DNA of 64,000 nt from contig CM056578.1 in the NCBI GenBank assembly GCA_029721435.1, positions 18,387,911 through 18,451,910 of the forward strand, given 5' to 3'. Positions within the stretch are counted from its first letter, which is position 1. The number at the start of each line of letters is the position of its first letter. The notes beneath the pieces are model-generated. The model had not been told where the DNA came from and did not search any database. It saw nothing but the letters and a program-made list of their open reading frames with translations. Shown here one piece after another: positions 1 to 11,639 of this stretch. This DNA is from Gymnothorax reevesii (taxonomy: Eukaryota > Chordata > Actinopteri > Anguilliformes > Muraenidae). A program made the translations under genes and the position numbers.

Positions 1-2739
1 GTAAACGTTTTTTCTACGTGTACGGTCCTACACTGTTCAGCATCTTTTTCCTCACTTTCTAAAACTTGGCTGAAGCGCGTTGGACTTTTGTGCACTCGAG
101 AATTATTTATATCGTTGGAAAACGTTTTAACCAAGAACAACAATTAAAAATCAGGTCAATAATCTCATCCGTTTCAAGGGATGTTTTCCGCCCCCTCGGT
201 TTCCCGTCCACTGGCCGCCGCTGCTCATTATCCCCGGAGAGGCTGAGCCAATTGCTGCCTCACCCATGCAGACCTCCAGCCGTTGCCGATAATGCCACGG
301 CTGGGGTTGGAACACCTGACCACAGGGCGCATGGACAAACATCTTAGCTATGAGCAACTCAGGGGCCCGAAATAGATTTTTTTGGAATTTTCAAATATTC
401 TAGTAATGGAAGCCAATTATTTTTAATTGTCATTCAATACTATTACATCGGCATTGGAATGTTTGGTGAAAAACGATCTGATCGCATATTTGTGACCTGA
501 CACATTGTAGGGCGAAAATGATGGCCCTAATCAAGGCTGTGATTGATCTGACGGAGAAATCGATTTTCTGAGAAGATCTGGACTCACGGCAGGCAGAAAG
601 TTGTTGTTTCAGAAGATGGAAGAAGTTTTCAGGAGAAGGCTAAAGAAAGTTAAGGAAAGTTAAAAAAAGTTAAGAACTTCTGCATTAGATGGTGGGAGCT
701 GGTTACCCATAAGGATGTGCGCGTCGGGCAGGGACATTATTGGTTAATGAGCCCAAACTCATCAGTCGAGAGAATGTCACATTAGCAGGTACAAGTTCAC
801 AGGCCTCCTCGCGTATTGAGCCATGAAAGGCAGTTAGCAATGATTGCTTTTTAAATGGACTCGCCATTTTAAGCAGTGAAATCCTTATGAAGCGTTTGGA
901 CAGGAAAATCCATAGCCCGCATTGATCTGCCTCCCCAGGTAGAGACGTGTGGGGTACGCCTGGATGCAGGAAGCCAGTCGATTCTCATCAGACTAACTAG
1001 AATGAATTTCGGGGATGGGAGTAAAGAGGAGGTACACAGCCAAACACCATTAACTCCTCGATGAGTATCCTCTTTTGTAATGCTTTCCTTCCAAAATATC
1101 AAGCCAGAGTTCCCGAACTCCGCTGCGGTCAACTGCCCAGTAGTCACAGTGACATCATCAGCCTCGAAAAGTTCTGTCACTGAGAGCATCCTAAATGCAC
1201 TAAGGGGTTCTATTGGCTCTTTGAAGTCATGCCATATTAATCTGATAGAATGACCACACACTCACTCTGGACTTATAGTCGGTGTTCCTGCAGCTTAATT
1301 TGATCCGAACAGACTGAGCCACCGACCAGCACGGCAAGACTGCACATTAACTCATCAACAGCTGTCCTGTAATGAAGACGGGGGAAAAAAACTATTTTTA
1401 AAATGTTGGGTCTCTCCGCTCCTTCGCTGAAAAACAACAGGGTGAAGCGAGAGGCAGCAGATGAGCTCATCTCAGACAGAGCAAACTCTTTTTTACGCTC
1501 CCAAGAGAGAGGCCAGACTAAAGCTTAGGACTGATAATTGCGCATAAACTATAACATAAGGAGCGCCGCTAATGAGAAACTGCAATTAAAATTCCATTAC
1601 CATGTGAGGTGGAATTGCCCTATTCCACAGGCAGTAGAAGGAGGTGACTCCTAATTAATGACTAATGACTTATTGAGTCCCATTCTCCGAACGCTGTTCT
1701 CTTGGTTAAAGGGCTCTCCAAACCACCAGAATTTTAAATAGTGGAAACGCTGCAGAAACCAAAAAAAATGAGTCTCGAAACAAACGCTCTGGTCGAGCAC
1801 CCAGACAATTCGTTCATGACATTTTCTTTTTTGTAACACAAGAAAAATCTATGGCCAGTGAGATAATCTGACTCATTTCAAGATTTAATTTGCCAGGGCC
1901 TGAAAGCAGTGACGAGATCTTCTCTTTGAGTGAGGAAAGAAAAAAGTTTTGGGTAAGCGAAAATAAGTTTCAAGTCTCGTAACAATAATAAAACAATTAA
2001 GAAAGACTTTCTTGAAGTAAATGAGGCTTTCCGACAAGTATCAGTACTTGAACAGACCAAATCATCTGAGAACTACAACAAATGTGTTTACTTTTGTAAA
2101 AATGAGTTAATTAGTTAAGGGCACGGCGAATTACACGTCAGCAAGCAGGTGAACCACAGAAGAGGAAATTGGTTTTAAAAGAAGCAATAGATTCACAAAA
2201 CGGCATTGATCTATAAAAATACAAATGAATTTGTGTGCTAACAGAGGAGCGTGAATGAATAACATGCAGATGAGTAGCAAAGATGAGTTCAAGTGGAAAA
2301 GACATGAACTTTACTGGCAAGTTACCGATAACTGCTGGAAATTCTTCAGTTTGAAAGTCAGTGCTTATAACGGAAAGCCTTGCCATCATTTTGAGAGAGG
2401 GCAGCCAAAAAAGCGCTCTCTCCCATAACACATCATATCAAGAGGAGAGTCTGGTGTAAGAGGACTTGTATGAACTTACAGTTGACCGACTGACCAGCAG
2501 GGGTCACTGCAGAGTAATGGGATGATTGAACCAAGGGCGATGCTGCAGCTAGTAATCCACCATCGTGAGGCGCACTGCTGCAGCAGAGGTCTCGGTCCAG
2601 GCCACTGGACTCATTTGTTTTCTAGGATTGTAATGGTGGCCAAGTGCACACTTACAGCTAAAGTACGTCCGCGCCAGTCTTCTTTACCCCACTTCCCCTT
2701 CACTTCCCCTTCTCATGACTCCATTTTTCTGCCATTACT

Positions 2740-3140
2740 CCCAATCCAACACACAGATGGACAGAAACACACATGCAAAGGCAATCTCGGACAAACGCAC
2801 AAACACCACACAGACATACGGACACCAACACACTGACACAAACAACACACAGTCATACTCCATAGACGAAGACATACACCACACACACACACACACACAA
2901 ACCTGCATAAGTGACAAACGCACACAAACAAAATAAGCAAAAGCTCACATCTAACAGAACGCTCAAACCTCATTGGTTGAGAGACATGAGCTTAATCACT
3001 CCAAACAGCACTGAGCAGACAGACATATATACACGTATGGACACAAACATACGCACTGGCACAAACCAATAATTACACACACAAACACCACACACACAGA
3101 CAAACACAGTAACACAAGCCCGCAAAATGCACACGCACAG
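2740..3140. repeat. CA-rich degenerate microsatellite
   Basis: Interrupted (CA)n and acacaaac words, with a pure (AC)9 at 2881-2899. Overlapping open frames are repeat-driven. Confidence 0.9.
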
Positions 3141-3416
3141 GCCGGGCTACACGTAGCCTAGCACCTTGCTAACCCCTCTCCGACCCCCCCATCCCCTTCA
3201 CTCTAGATCCCAAAATCCCCTGCCCCTCCACCCGCAGGACTGCAGCTCTCAGAGGAAAATGAAAAAGAGGATGAGGAAGAAGGAGTAAGAGGACGAGGAC
3301 TCACCATGGCAATCTGGCACAATCACATCATGACACAAATCAAAATACAGCGACTACCGACAGACAGCCTACCTACTCAGCAGGCCAGGTGTGGCAGTTC
3401 ACGATATGGGAGCTAA

Positions 3417-3508
3417 GGGGGGGGGGGGGGGGGGGTGGGTTTAGCGGCTCTTTATTTACAAAACAAAGCACTCTACTGAGGACGGGGTGGGGTGGGGGGG
3501 GGGGGGGA
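3417..3508. repeat. Poly-G runs
   Basis: G19 at 3417-3435 and a gggg-t-gggg-t-G13 cluster at 3484-3508; candidate G-quadruplex DNA on the plus strand. Confidence 0.9.
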
Positions 3509-3639
3509 GCAAAATAAATGCTAAAAAAAAGCACAAAGCAAGACACTGGTGCGCAGAGATACGGTACCTGCGGCAATCTTATCCCAATAGTCTGCATTAA
3601 AGCAAAACACGCAGATTTTGAGAAAACACTGCATGGCTG

Positions 3640-3790
3640 AGGACGCAGAGGGGCATGTACAGTATGAAAGGCATGTATGCAGGTGTGAATATATGCACGT
3701 ACAGTATGTATGCGCATGTATGAATGCATGTGCGCATGTTTGGACATGTATGTACGCATGTCTGTATGTATGTTTGCATGTGCGGACTGG
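3640..3790. repeat. ATGT-rich degenerate repeat
   Basis: Interrupted atgcatgt/gtatgtatg words over about 150 bp. Confidence 0.8.
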
Positions 3791-4693
3791 ATGGGTTGGG
3801 AGGGGGGCAAGTAAGAGGTCAGAGGTCAGGGTGTGAGGCTGGATGAGTGGGGGTTCTGCTCTAACAGGTGGGGTAGATGGAGACCCATTACAGCTCTGTA
3901 CAGCATCTCTGTCCCTGAGGGTTTTTTTTTTCTGTATTTAATTTTTTATTTTTTGAAGGGGATGAATAAATGTGCTCCAGTCGCCCAGAGAAGAGTTGCT
4001 CTTTGAATGGAGAGAGGAGAGGAGACTTGAAGTGGGAGAGAGAGAGAACTGCTTTAGAGGAGGATAAAAAAATGATAATGAAAATACCCCCCACCCCCAC
4101 CCTTCTCAAAGCATAGGGGCACTTAGAATTGATGGATAGAGGGGAAAAAAAACATGTCCGACGTCATTCAGGAGGGGTGAGGGCGCGGGGCAGCATTGTA
4201 GATGCACAGTGGAGGAGATGCACTTTGGAAAGAGGGCCAGTAAGTGCTGGGGGAGGATGAGTGGAGAATCTTCTAGAATGGACTGAACACTCCGGGGCTC
4301 TAATGGAAATGGAGCACCCTGGACCACTCCATGGCTTTCAGAGATATATACAGGGGGAGGGGAGAAAATTGAAATAGGGGTTTTTTGGCCACTTGTGTGT
4401 TCTTACTACCCTAAATTTCATCTTAAGAGGTTATGAAAACACCATTAAACATTGGGCTTGTATTCAACATCCATCCCACTTCACTTCAAGCTCCCAGAAG
4501 GAGGGAAGAACAAAATAGCTTCTGGTTTCCCATCAGCGAATTTAGACATCCCCCTCCCCTCCCCTCTCCTTATTTGTTTACCAGAAGGCCACACTAGAAA
4601 GGAAGCAAAGCCGTACGCATAGAAATCCAAAAGGTGATAATGCAGATGAGAGATTTACAAGGACCGACTAACATTTGGGTTGGGAGCCCTGCT

Positions 4694-4838
4694 TCTGGAG
4701 GGCCATAGCCCTGCATGTTTTAGATGTCTCATTCAAATCAATGTACCTTTTCATGGGCTTGGTAATGATACAAACATTTGAATGAGGTGTTTTAGAGAGG
4801 AGAAACATCTAACATGCAGGGCTATGGATCTCCAAGAG
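4694..4838. mobile_element. Small fold-back MITE
   Basis: The inverted termini ccatagccctgcatgtttta and aacatctaacatgcagggct face each other across about 80 bp. Not coding. Its ends (ggagggccatagccctgca) resemble a widespread fish repeat type with the phrase ctggagggcc. Confidence 0.65.
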
Positions 4839-5639
4839 CTGAGTTCCATTTTCCTGGACTATTAGAACACAGGTTGCCAACTGGGCGAGACTTTCATCCT
4901 CTCTACAGTGGCCATCTTTTGATAACCCCTCTGCTCCCTTTTTTCTCTCTCCCACAGAAAAGAAGCATCATTGTCCATGCAGGAGGCTGTCTGGTTCCTC
5001 CTGCAGGGACACATTTTCCCCAGAGAGGGCGCCAAAGAGCAGGATGTCACCTGCAATAACCTTCATCACCAGGCTGATAGACTTTCTGCCTAAGGCTGCG
5101 ACAGCTCTGCAGCCACGTACTCTCCAAGTTTTTTGTGAAGATATATTTCTCTTAAAAACAGCCATGTCAATTTGTTTTTTTTTTTTTTTTTTGTTCAATG
5201 CTTTAGCAAAAGTGATTGCCTTTGACAGACTTTTGCATTATTGAACCCCTTGAAGACGTTTACCCAGAAGAAAAAATCAATCTTTTCTGATGTATTCATT
5301 TTTATTATTGATCCTATTTGACCCCTGTTCCAAAGAGCAAGCAAAGAGCTTTTTTCACTCCTTGTCAATAGCCCCCAACACTCACCTCCCTCCAGACTGT
5401 TTTCACAAAAAGAGTTGCACACTGCTGTCATTTTTCAAATTTCACTGGCCAGATTACTGCTTTTACTCCTAAGTGTTAGAGTGTAAACACACCAACTGTC
5501 AACTAGGAGACCTGAATGGGGTCACATCAAAAAACAGCCCATCCACCCTAGTCTTGCATTGGATATTCTGTAAAAGGTTAAAGGGCCTGAATGTTTGGGG
5601 TCCCTGGGTCTTTGGGCTTTTATGGGCAAATGCCTGGGC

Positions 5640-6745
5640 GCGCAAGAAATAAAGGATAAGTGTTCAGGACTTGCAGGGTATAGGACATAAAAGGTACAGT
5701 ATATGACCAGGTGTATATGAAGTCAGAGGGTGAGTGCTTGGGATTTTGGGAAATAGGAATTAAAAAGTAAGCATGAATGAAGTGTACATCATTACAAAAG
5801 GTTAAGTACCACAGAGTTCAGGCAGCAGGAGGTGAAAGGTTCATGCCCGGGTGTTTGGATTATTGTATACTCTCAGAAATAGGGGTACAGCAGGAGTCCA
5901 TTTCTGTTCCCCAAGGTATTATGTACCCTTTAGGGCTAATTATAAGACCTCAAAGGTACCTGTGTGAGCCTTTTTAGGGTCTAAAAGGTACTTTTGCGTT
6001 CCAAAACAAATAAAAACCCACTTCTAAGGTACAACAGCAGTACATTTGGTGCTGGGGCTGTACCCTCAAAGGGACTGCTGTTGTACCTTAGAAGTGGGTT
6101 TTTATTTGTTTTGGAACATAAAAGTACCTTTTAGACCCTAAAAAGGTTCACACAGGTACCTTTGAGGTCCTATAATTAGCCCTAAAGGGTACATAATACC
6201 TTGGGGAAGAGAAATGGACTCCTGCTGTACCCCTATTTCTGAGAGTGTAGGTAAAATGGAATCGTATATGAAGGATAAGGTAAGTATGTCTGAAGTGTAC
6301 ATTAAGTAGAAGGTTGGTGCTTGGTTGTATGGGGTTTATATTGCAAAAGTTTTGCTGTTTGTGATGTAAAAAGTAAAAAGTAAAGCGTATATGAAGAAAG
6401 AGGTAAGTGCGAATGAAGTGAATGTGAAATAAACGGTATGTGCTAATGGAGGGTACACAAAGTGAAAGGTAAGTACACATGAAGGGTACATGTAGTAAAA
6501 GGTCAGTATTAAGTATGGAGCAAAAAGTAAGTATGCATGAAGTATAATGAACTAAAATGTAAGTGCAAAGTAAGTACGAATGGTGTTCAAATGAAGTAGA
6601 AGGTAAGTATGTATGAAGTTCATATGAAGTTAATGGTAAGTAAGTATGAAGCAAAAATGAAGATAAAGGTTATGAAGCAAAAATGAAGTTAAAGGGAAGT
6701 AAGCATGTAGTGCACATGTAGTAAGCGGTAAGTACCGATGGTGCA
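5640..6745. repeat. Degenerate minisatellite reaching the EGF6-7 splice donor
   Basis: Irregular units of about 30-40 bp built on ggtaagtacgaatgaagtgt and acatgtagtaaaa, from about 5640 to the exon end, split by the palindromic MITE at 5866-6249. The last unit, ggtaagtaccgatggtgcag, spans the exon/intron boundary (6735/6736). A copy at about 6571 reads gtaagtacgaatggtgttca. Confidence 0.7.
5866..6249. mobile_element. Palindromic MITE with 176-bp arms
   Basis: The left arm 5866-6041 and right arm 6074-6249 are reverse complements along their full length, with about six mismatches by eye, around a 32-nt loop. The termini are tatactctcagaaatagggg and its complement. No coding capacity. Such fold-back elements (Angel-like in zebrafish) are common in teleosts; the family is not certain. 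It interrupts the degenerate minisatellite that ends at the EGF6-7 exon. Confidence 0.92.
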
Positions 6746-6921
6746 GTGCTCTCCGTTCCAGCCCTGCTGACACTCGCACTTGCCGTCCTTGCAGGTCCCG
6801 TGTTTGATGCACTGCGGGCTGCAGATTCGCTGCTCACATTCACTGCCCGTCCAACCGTCTTCACAGCGACAGGCTCCGCCCATGCAGATGCCGTGAGTCC
6901 CGCAGTCCACCGAGCACACCT
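6736..6921 (-). CDS. tenm3: tenm3 exon: EGF-like repeats 6 and 7
   Basis: A 186-nt symmetric (1-1) exon. EGF6 is (E)[19 protein letters not shown] to GSECEQ and EGF7 is [20 protein letters not shown] to GEHCTI; both have six cysteines. The HCTI(G) end fits TENM3, where Gly-Arg follows before EGF8. The acceptor is tgtgtctccacag, preceded 25 nt away by a (TG)n tract on the sense strand; the donor is ATCG|gtacttac. The next exon (EGF8 or an alternatively spliced mini-exon) is not found in the remaining 6.7 kb. The donor lies at the edge of a degenerate minisatellite. Confidence 0.96.
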
Positions 6922-6945
6922 CTGTGGAGACACACAGGCATGCCA

Positions 6946-6977
<32 letters not shown>

Positions 6978-7624
6978 AGTGCGCAGATATTCAGGCATAC
7001 ACAAGCAGATGTTATTTTATGTCAAAATGCCATATTTACCACTCAGTGTAATATGCTCATTGTTGCATCAGATTGTTGTATTTTTTTTTGGAAATTCTTT
7101 AATAGACAGCAAGTCAGAGTCGATCGGACTAAACGAAGGCCAATCCATCAAGAACGATGTAGAGTTTTAGCTCAAGGCTCCAACCACCAACCCTCTGTGT
7201 TCAGGTCTGAGATCTTCATTGCTACTTTAAAGGCCACCCAACCTTGAGTAGAAAACTCATGTGTAGCATAGTCCTGCTCTTGAATCTTGTTTCTATGACT
7301 TATATGTCACTGGTATTGGTACCATGTCGCTACATATTTGCAGTCAATTTACCACCGAAGTTGACATTGTAAATGTAAATCTCAGTTCTCCAACTAGAGT
7401 CAGGCAGACACACTGCATTTTACTCTCAGATGACATGCATTTCATATAGATTACATGAGCACAATGCCAAACTGTAGCATAATTCCAAACCTTTAATTCA
7501 GAGAAAATCTTGTTTATATAACAAGGTATAATGCTTTCATCACTGTAATTTGAATCAAGAGAAACTAGGTTAATGCTAACAGAGCACATTTGAGTGGAGC
7601 TGAATGAAGAAGGGGGCCGCTGAC
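6922..7624 (-). other. tenm3: tenm3 intron, 703 bp
   Basis: A phase-1 intron between EGF5 and EGF6. Its acceptor end carries the (TG)n tract (sense strand); the remainder is AT-rich and featureless. Confidence 0.85.
6947..6976. repeat. (AC)15 next to the EGF6-7 acceptor
   Basis: Pure (AC)n on plus, (TG)n on the gene strand, ending 25 nt before the acceptor at 6922. Confidence 0.95.
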
Positions 7625-7825
7625 CGGTGGAGCAGTCGGGGCCCATCCAGCTGGGGTCACAGCTGCAGATGCCCGTGTCGGGGATGAAGACGCCGTGGCC
7701 GTGGCACTGATCTGGGCACTGCGCCCGTGCCAGCTCACACTGCTGCCCTGCCCAGCCTGGCTTGCAGTGGCACTCGCCGCTGACGCAGATCCCGTTATTG
7801 GAGCAGCTGGGGTCCAGGCAGTCCA
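7625..7825 (-). CDS. tenm3: tenm3 exon: EGF-like repeats 4 and 5
   Basis: A 201-nt symmetric (1-1) exon. EGF4 is (V)[20 protein letters not shown] to QQCEL with six cysteines. EGF5 is [20 protein letters not shown] to GPDCST with five cysteines, the third replaced at GVF; this is the second conserved odd-cysteine repeat used for disulfide-linked dimers. The acceptor is gtcctgctttag and the donor is ACCG|gtcagc, a less common GTCAG type. The final G joins AG of the next exon (T-E-V-C). An extended open reading past the donor carries no teneurin similarity and is intronic. Confidence 0.96.
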
Positions 7826-7889
7826 CTAAAGCAGGACACCAACACAGGGAGGGCAGGTTAATGCAGGGACAAGGGCCTAAAGCTTATTC

Positions 7890-8400
7890 ATACCATACAA
7901 TTATACTCTTCACTCCCCGTGTAGCCCCTCCTACTCTCCACCCTCAACTCCGCCCCTATGTAGCCACACCTACTCTCTATCCCAAGCTCCTTCGCCAATG
8001 CAGCCCCTCTGACAATCTACCAACAGCTCCACCCCCTCTGAAGCTCCTCCTGGTCATCATCAAACAGCCTTCCCAAAAAAGACCACTGATCTTTTTCCAA
8101 CAAAAAAGTGGGGATTTTCATTTGAGTTTAACCTCGAATTTGTAATTAATCTGCAAAAAAATTGAGGGAATAGAAAATCCCATTGTCTTCCCCTTAAAAC
8201 TCCAGTTGCTCCATCATCTTGCTGCAATACAGGGTCAAAGTCCCCTCCAGTCCTGGGAGGCTATGGAATCAGGAACCTCCACCTGCCGTACAGCTCTAGC
8301 CCCCATCAACCCCGAATGCAGCCCCATACCTAGAAGAGCCCCATCACTGCAACATGTAGCTCCGTCCCTAAACCCCACCCAAGCCCCACCCCTCACTATT
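7890..8400. repeat. Degenerate C-rich minisatellite before the EGF4-5 exon
   Basis: Loose repeats of tgtagcccctcctactctcc, accctcaactccgcccctat and tgtagccacacctactctct. On the tenm3 sense strand it is G-rich, like the 12.4-13.0 kb repeat. Confidence 0.55.
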
Positions 8401-8702
8401 CTACATATTCATGTATTTCCTCACAAATTGCCACCCTCACCTCACTAGCAAGGGCCCAACCACCCTTTACACCCAAAGCCACGACCCTCCTTCCGTTAGG
8501 AGGACTGGCACATTCCAACAGAACAGGAAGCAATAAGTGCCACACTGGTAAGGAAGTTTCTCTGTGGAGAGCTTCACTGATATTGCAGAGCCTAGTTCTG
8601 CCGCTCTGTCGAGCTCTTTGACTCTCTCGTTCCAAATAAACGGCTCTTTTTTGCACCACTGAGGAGCCGCTTCTACACAAACACAAACACACACACGTGC
8701 GC

Positions 8703-8705
<3 letters not shown>

Positions 8706-8741
<36 letters not shown>
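8706..8741. repeat. (CA)18 microsatellite
   Basis: Uninterrupted dinucleotide run. Confidence 0.95.
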
Positions 8742-8742
<1 letters not shown>

Positions 8743-11444
8743 CCACAGCTAACCCTCCTCTCCCACCACTCTCGCCCCTACTGTGGTCACGGCAACAGCC
8801 GCAGCATCTACTAATGAGGCAGGCGAATGCTGCACACTGATATATTCTTCCTTCTGTGGGGTCCACCACAAGGTAGGCTGGGTGAGCGACTCAACATAAT
8901 GAAACAGGGAGCGAATTAAAAATCACTGAAAAAATGAAAACTGCGGGGGAGAAATGCAGACCTTGGGCCTTTTCTTCTCCGTCTCTATTTCTCTTTCCTT
9001 CTCTCCTCTTTTCTCTCACTCAATCGCTCCATTCCATCGCTCCCGCTCTCCCTCCCTCTCTCCTTCCTTCATCGGCAGCTTGACTCGTCTGAACTCCGGC
9101 CGAGTGAATCACCCGGCAGGCAATCCTTCTTCAAAAGGCGGCCGATCAATACGATGGATTCCATCCCTTAATACAATTTTCGGATGCACCGGGCAGCCCG
9201 ACCTCGCGCTTTATACGGCGCCCGGGAGTTAAAGATAGCCGGACTGAGCAGTTCCCCGGGGTGTTTGTGTGTGTGCGTATGTGTACGTGCGTGTGGGGGA
9301 GGGGCGGCTTGTGGTCGGCAAAGCCGCGACGCTCGATAAACCTCGCCGGCCAATGGAGTACTAGCGCTTGGTGCGACTTTTACTCAAGGCCTACTGGGAG
9401 ATGCATTCATGAACAAAACAAGAGTAAGGGCCCATATTTAATAAGCACCTCAAAAGCAGGAACACTGATCTTGGACCAGTACCCTTGCCCAGCCCCTCAG
9501 CACATCCACCATGTGCAATAAAGACAGAACTAATCCCATATCAGCACTCTTAATGTGAGAACTTTTATGTACAACGGGCCAGCATGGTTCACAGCAGGAG
9601 CAGGAGCTCATAGAAGTTATGGAGGGATGGCGAGGTGCACTAGCTGGAGTTTTTCAAAACAGTGAGAAACTTTGCTAATAGCCAAGTGACACGACACTAT
9701 GGTTGATAGATTGTCCTGCATATTAAGCAGGGGATATGCATATTTAAGAGCATAAACCACTAGAGTACTCATTTGCCGACACCTAGTTCTCACCGATCCA
9801 TGCGACATCATTGCATTAGTCAGGCAGCCTCCTGCCAAGAGGGCCAATCAGCTTAAACAAAACTCCTGGGGACGCTGGGTTGGCTCGCTTTGTAAAGGTG
9901 CCACTTGGGCTGCGACAGTGACCACCTCAGATGGAATCCAGCCAAGCTAGGACTGACTGCGGCCAGCTGCCTGGCGCGAGCAGCGTGTGACTGACTTCGC
10001 CCAGCTTAGGCATATGGGAGGGATACAGGGCAGTTTGAGTCAGCACAGTTTGTTTATCAAATGCTTTCTACGGGCCATCCCGGGGGCTCGTCGGTGGATT
10101 TCTGAGCAAGCACTCGTTCATGTATGCTCCGCCCTCGTTCAACCGGTGCGAGGTCTGTGACCAACAGCGAAAAGAGGCAGCAGCGAACAGGCATGTCTTT
10201 CAGACGAGAGCCACCAACTAATTCTGCTGTAGTATAATGGCAGTTTCCAAGCAGCATGTTTGTACACAGTTTGTTAATTTGTCATTCCAGGCTAACACAG
10301 GGTTGGAGACGCCAAATTAATAAAATATATCAATTAATTAATCGCAAATAAAAAAAAAAAAATCTGCTTCCTTCCCTTGACTACACTGAGTGACTGGAAG
10401 CCTCCAATCAAGAGGACCCCAGGGACCACAGATCCTCCTCGCCCCAGAAGCAAGCAGGCCCTCAATGATCGCTGGTGCTTATTAAGCCTCTGTCACCAGA
10501 AAGGAAATTTCCCCCACTGACATACAGTCAAAACTAGCACCCAGTATGGTACCGTGGAATTACTACATAATTCTTCTCCAGGATCCAAGAGATTCCTTTT
10601 TTCACCCACACAGAGGAAAATGTGAGATTTTAAAAATTCATAAGACTCCCGTCCCATTAGGATACCCAGTGCTCGCGTGCTGAAGCTAAGAAAAGCACCT
10701 TGTCACACTCAACGTCTTTTTTCAGCAACAAGCGCCATTTTTACATGCAAACTTATGGGAAAAGGAGAGAAGCGGACGTAGTTTTTTAACAGCAGACACC
10801 AATTTTTTTTTTATTTGAAAAGTCGAGCACCTAATGCTTTTTTCAGTTGAATTTCATTTAACTTTTAAGAAAAGCGTAATGTCACACAAAGCGACTCTTT
10901 GATAACTCGCCAATCAGGCTGAGCAGAGCAGGTTAGATAGCGATATGAATTTGAAAAAAATTTTTCTGGTGCCAAAGACCCACCAAAAGGGACTATGTAC
11001 CCCTTGAACAACTTGTGATCGCTGCTTCCTACGACAATGATTTATATGACATGTGTCATAAATGAAACAGTGACATACACTGAGTTTATCTGAGAACAGA
11101 CAAATCTTTTGTTTTTTTTCTGGGAAACACGCTTTTAATACTCATTCACCAACAGCTAGTTAGCTACCTAGCTGGTTGTTATGGTTACAGAATAGGCTTA
11201 CTCGTGCAGATGTGCTCAAAAGGTGCTGAAGGCTGCGCTTTTTTCTAATAAAAGAAGGTGAGTGTGAACGTGCCCAAATGCTGTACTACCTGCAGAGTGA
11301 GCCTCCATTACATATCAGTATAGAGACATACAGTTGACTGATTTAATGGGGCCTTTAATTTAAATCGCCACTGCCCTCTTTCAGGAGGGTTAAATTCAGG
11401 CTCCACCCTGTACTTATGCCCTCGTACAGGGATATGTTCCTCAC

Positions 11445-11639
11445 CTTCGGTGCACAGCTCTCCCTTGTACCCCCGGGAGCAGATGCAAGTGCCCCCGGTG
11501 CAGGTCCCGTGCCCGCTGCACTGAGGGTCCACACACTGCCCGACCGGAACGTCACATTCGGAGCCCTTCCATCCGCTGTAGCAGATGCAGGCTCCCCTCT
11601 CGTACTGACCATTACCGCTACACAGGACCGGGCAAGCAG
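11445..11639 (-). CDS. tenm3: tenm3 exon: EGF-like repeats 2 and 3
   Basis: A 195-nt symmetric (1-1) exon. EGF2 runs from [20 protein letters not shown] to SECDV and has five cysteines: the usual third one is replaced at GQY. This is the known odd-cysteine arrangement that leaves a free thiol for covalent cis-dimerisation of teneurins. EGF3 ([13 protein letters not shown] through GYKGELC) has all six. The acceptor is ctcatcag, lying at the end of a pyrimidine-only tract of about 300 nt on the sense strand; the donor is GAAG|gtgagg. The terminal G joins TG of the next exon to give Val (E-V-D-C). Confidence 0.96.

Larger units (their letters stand above)
1..6735 (-). other. tenm3: tenm3 intron downstream of EGF7 (partial)
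   Basis: No EGF8 or beta-propeller exon was recognised. The end near the exon is a degenerate minisatellite interrupted by a 384-bp palindromic MITE. CA-rich DNA (2.74-3.14 kb), poly-G (3.42-3.51 kb), ATGT-rich DNA (3.64-3.79 kb) and a small fold-back element (4.69-4.84 kb) follow. I see nothing in 1-2.7 kb. Confidence 0.8.
7826..11444 (-). other. tenm3: tenm3 intron, 3.6 kb
   Basis: A phase-1 intron between EGF3 and EGF4. It includes a degenerate C-rich repeat next to the acceptor (7.9-8.4 kb on the plus strand) and a (CA)18 at 8706-8741. From 9.3 to 11.4 kb I see no repeat or gene. Confidence 0.85.

Noticed and set aside
3373..3810. 145-codon minus-strand frame
   Set aside because: Made of ATGT-repeat and poly-G translation (proline runs); no domain.
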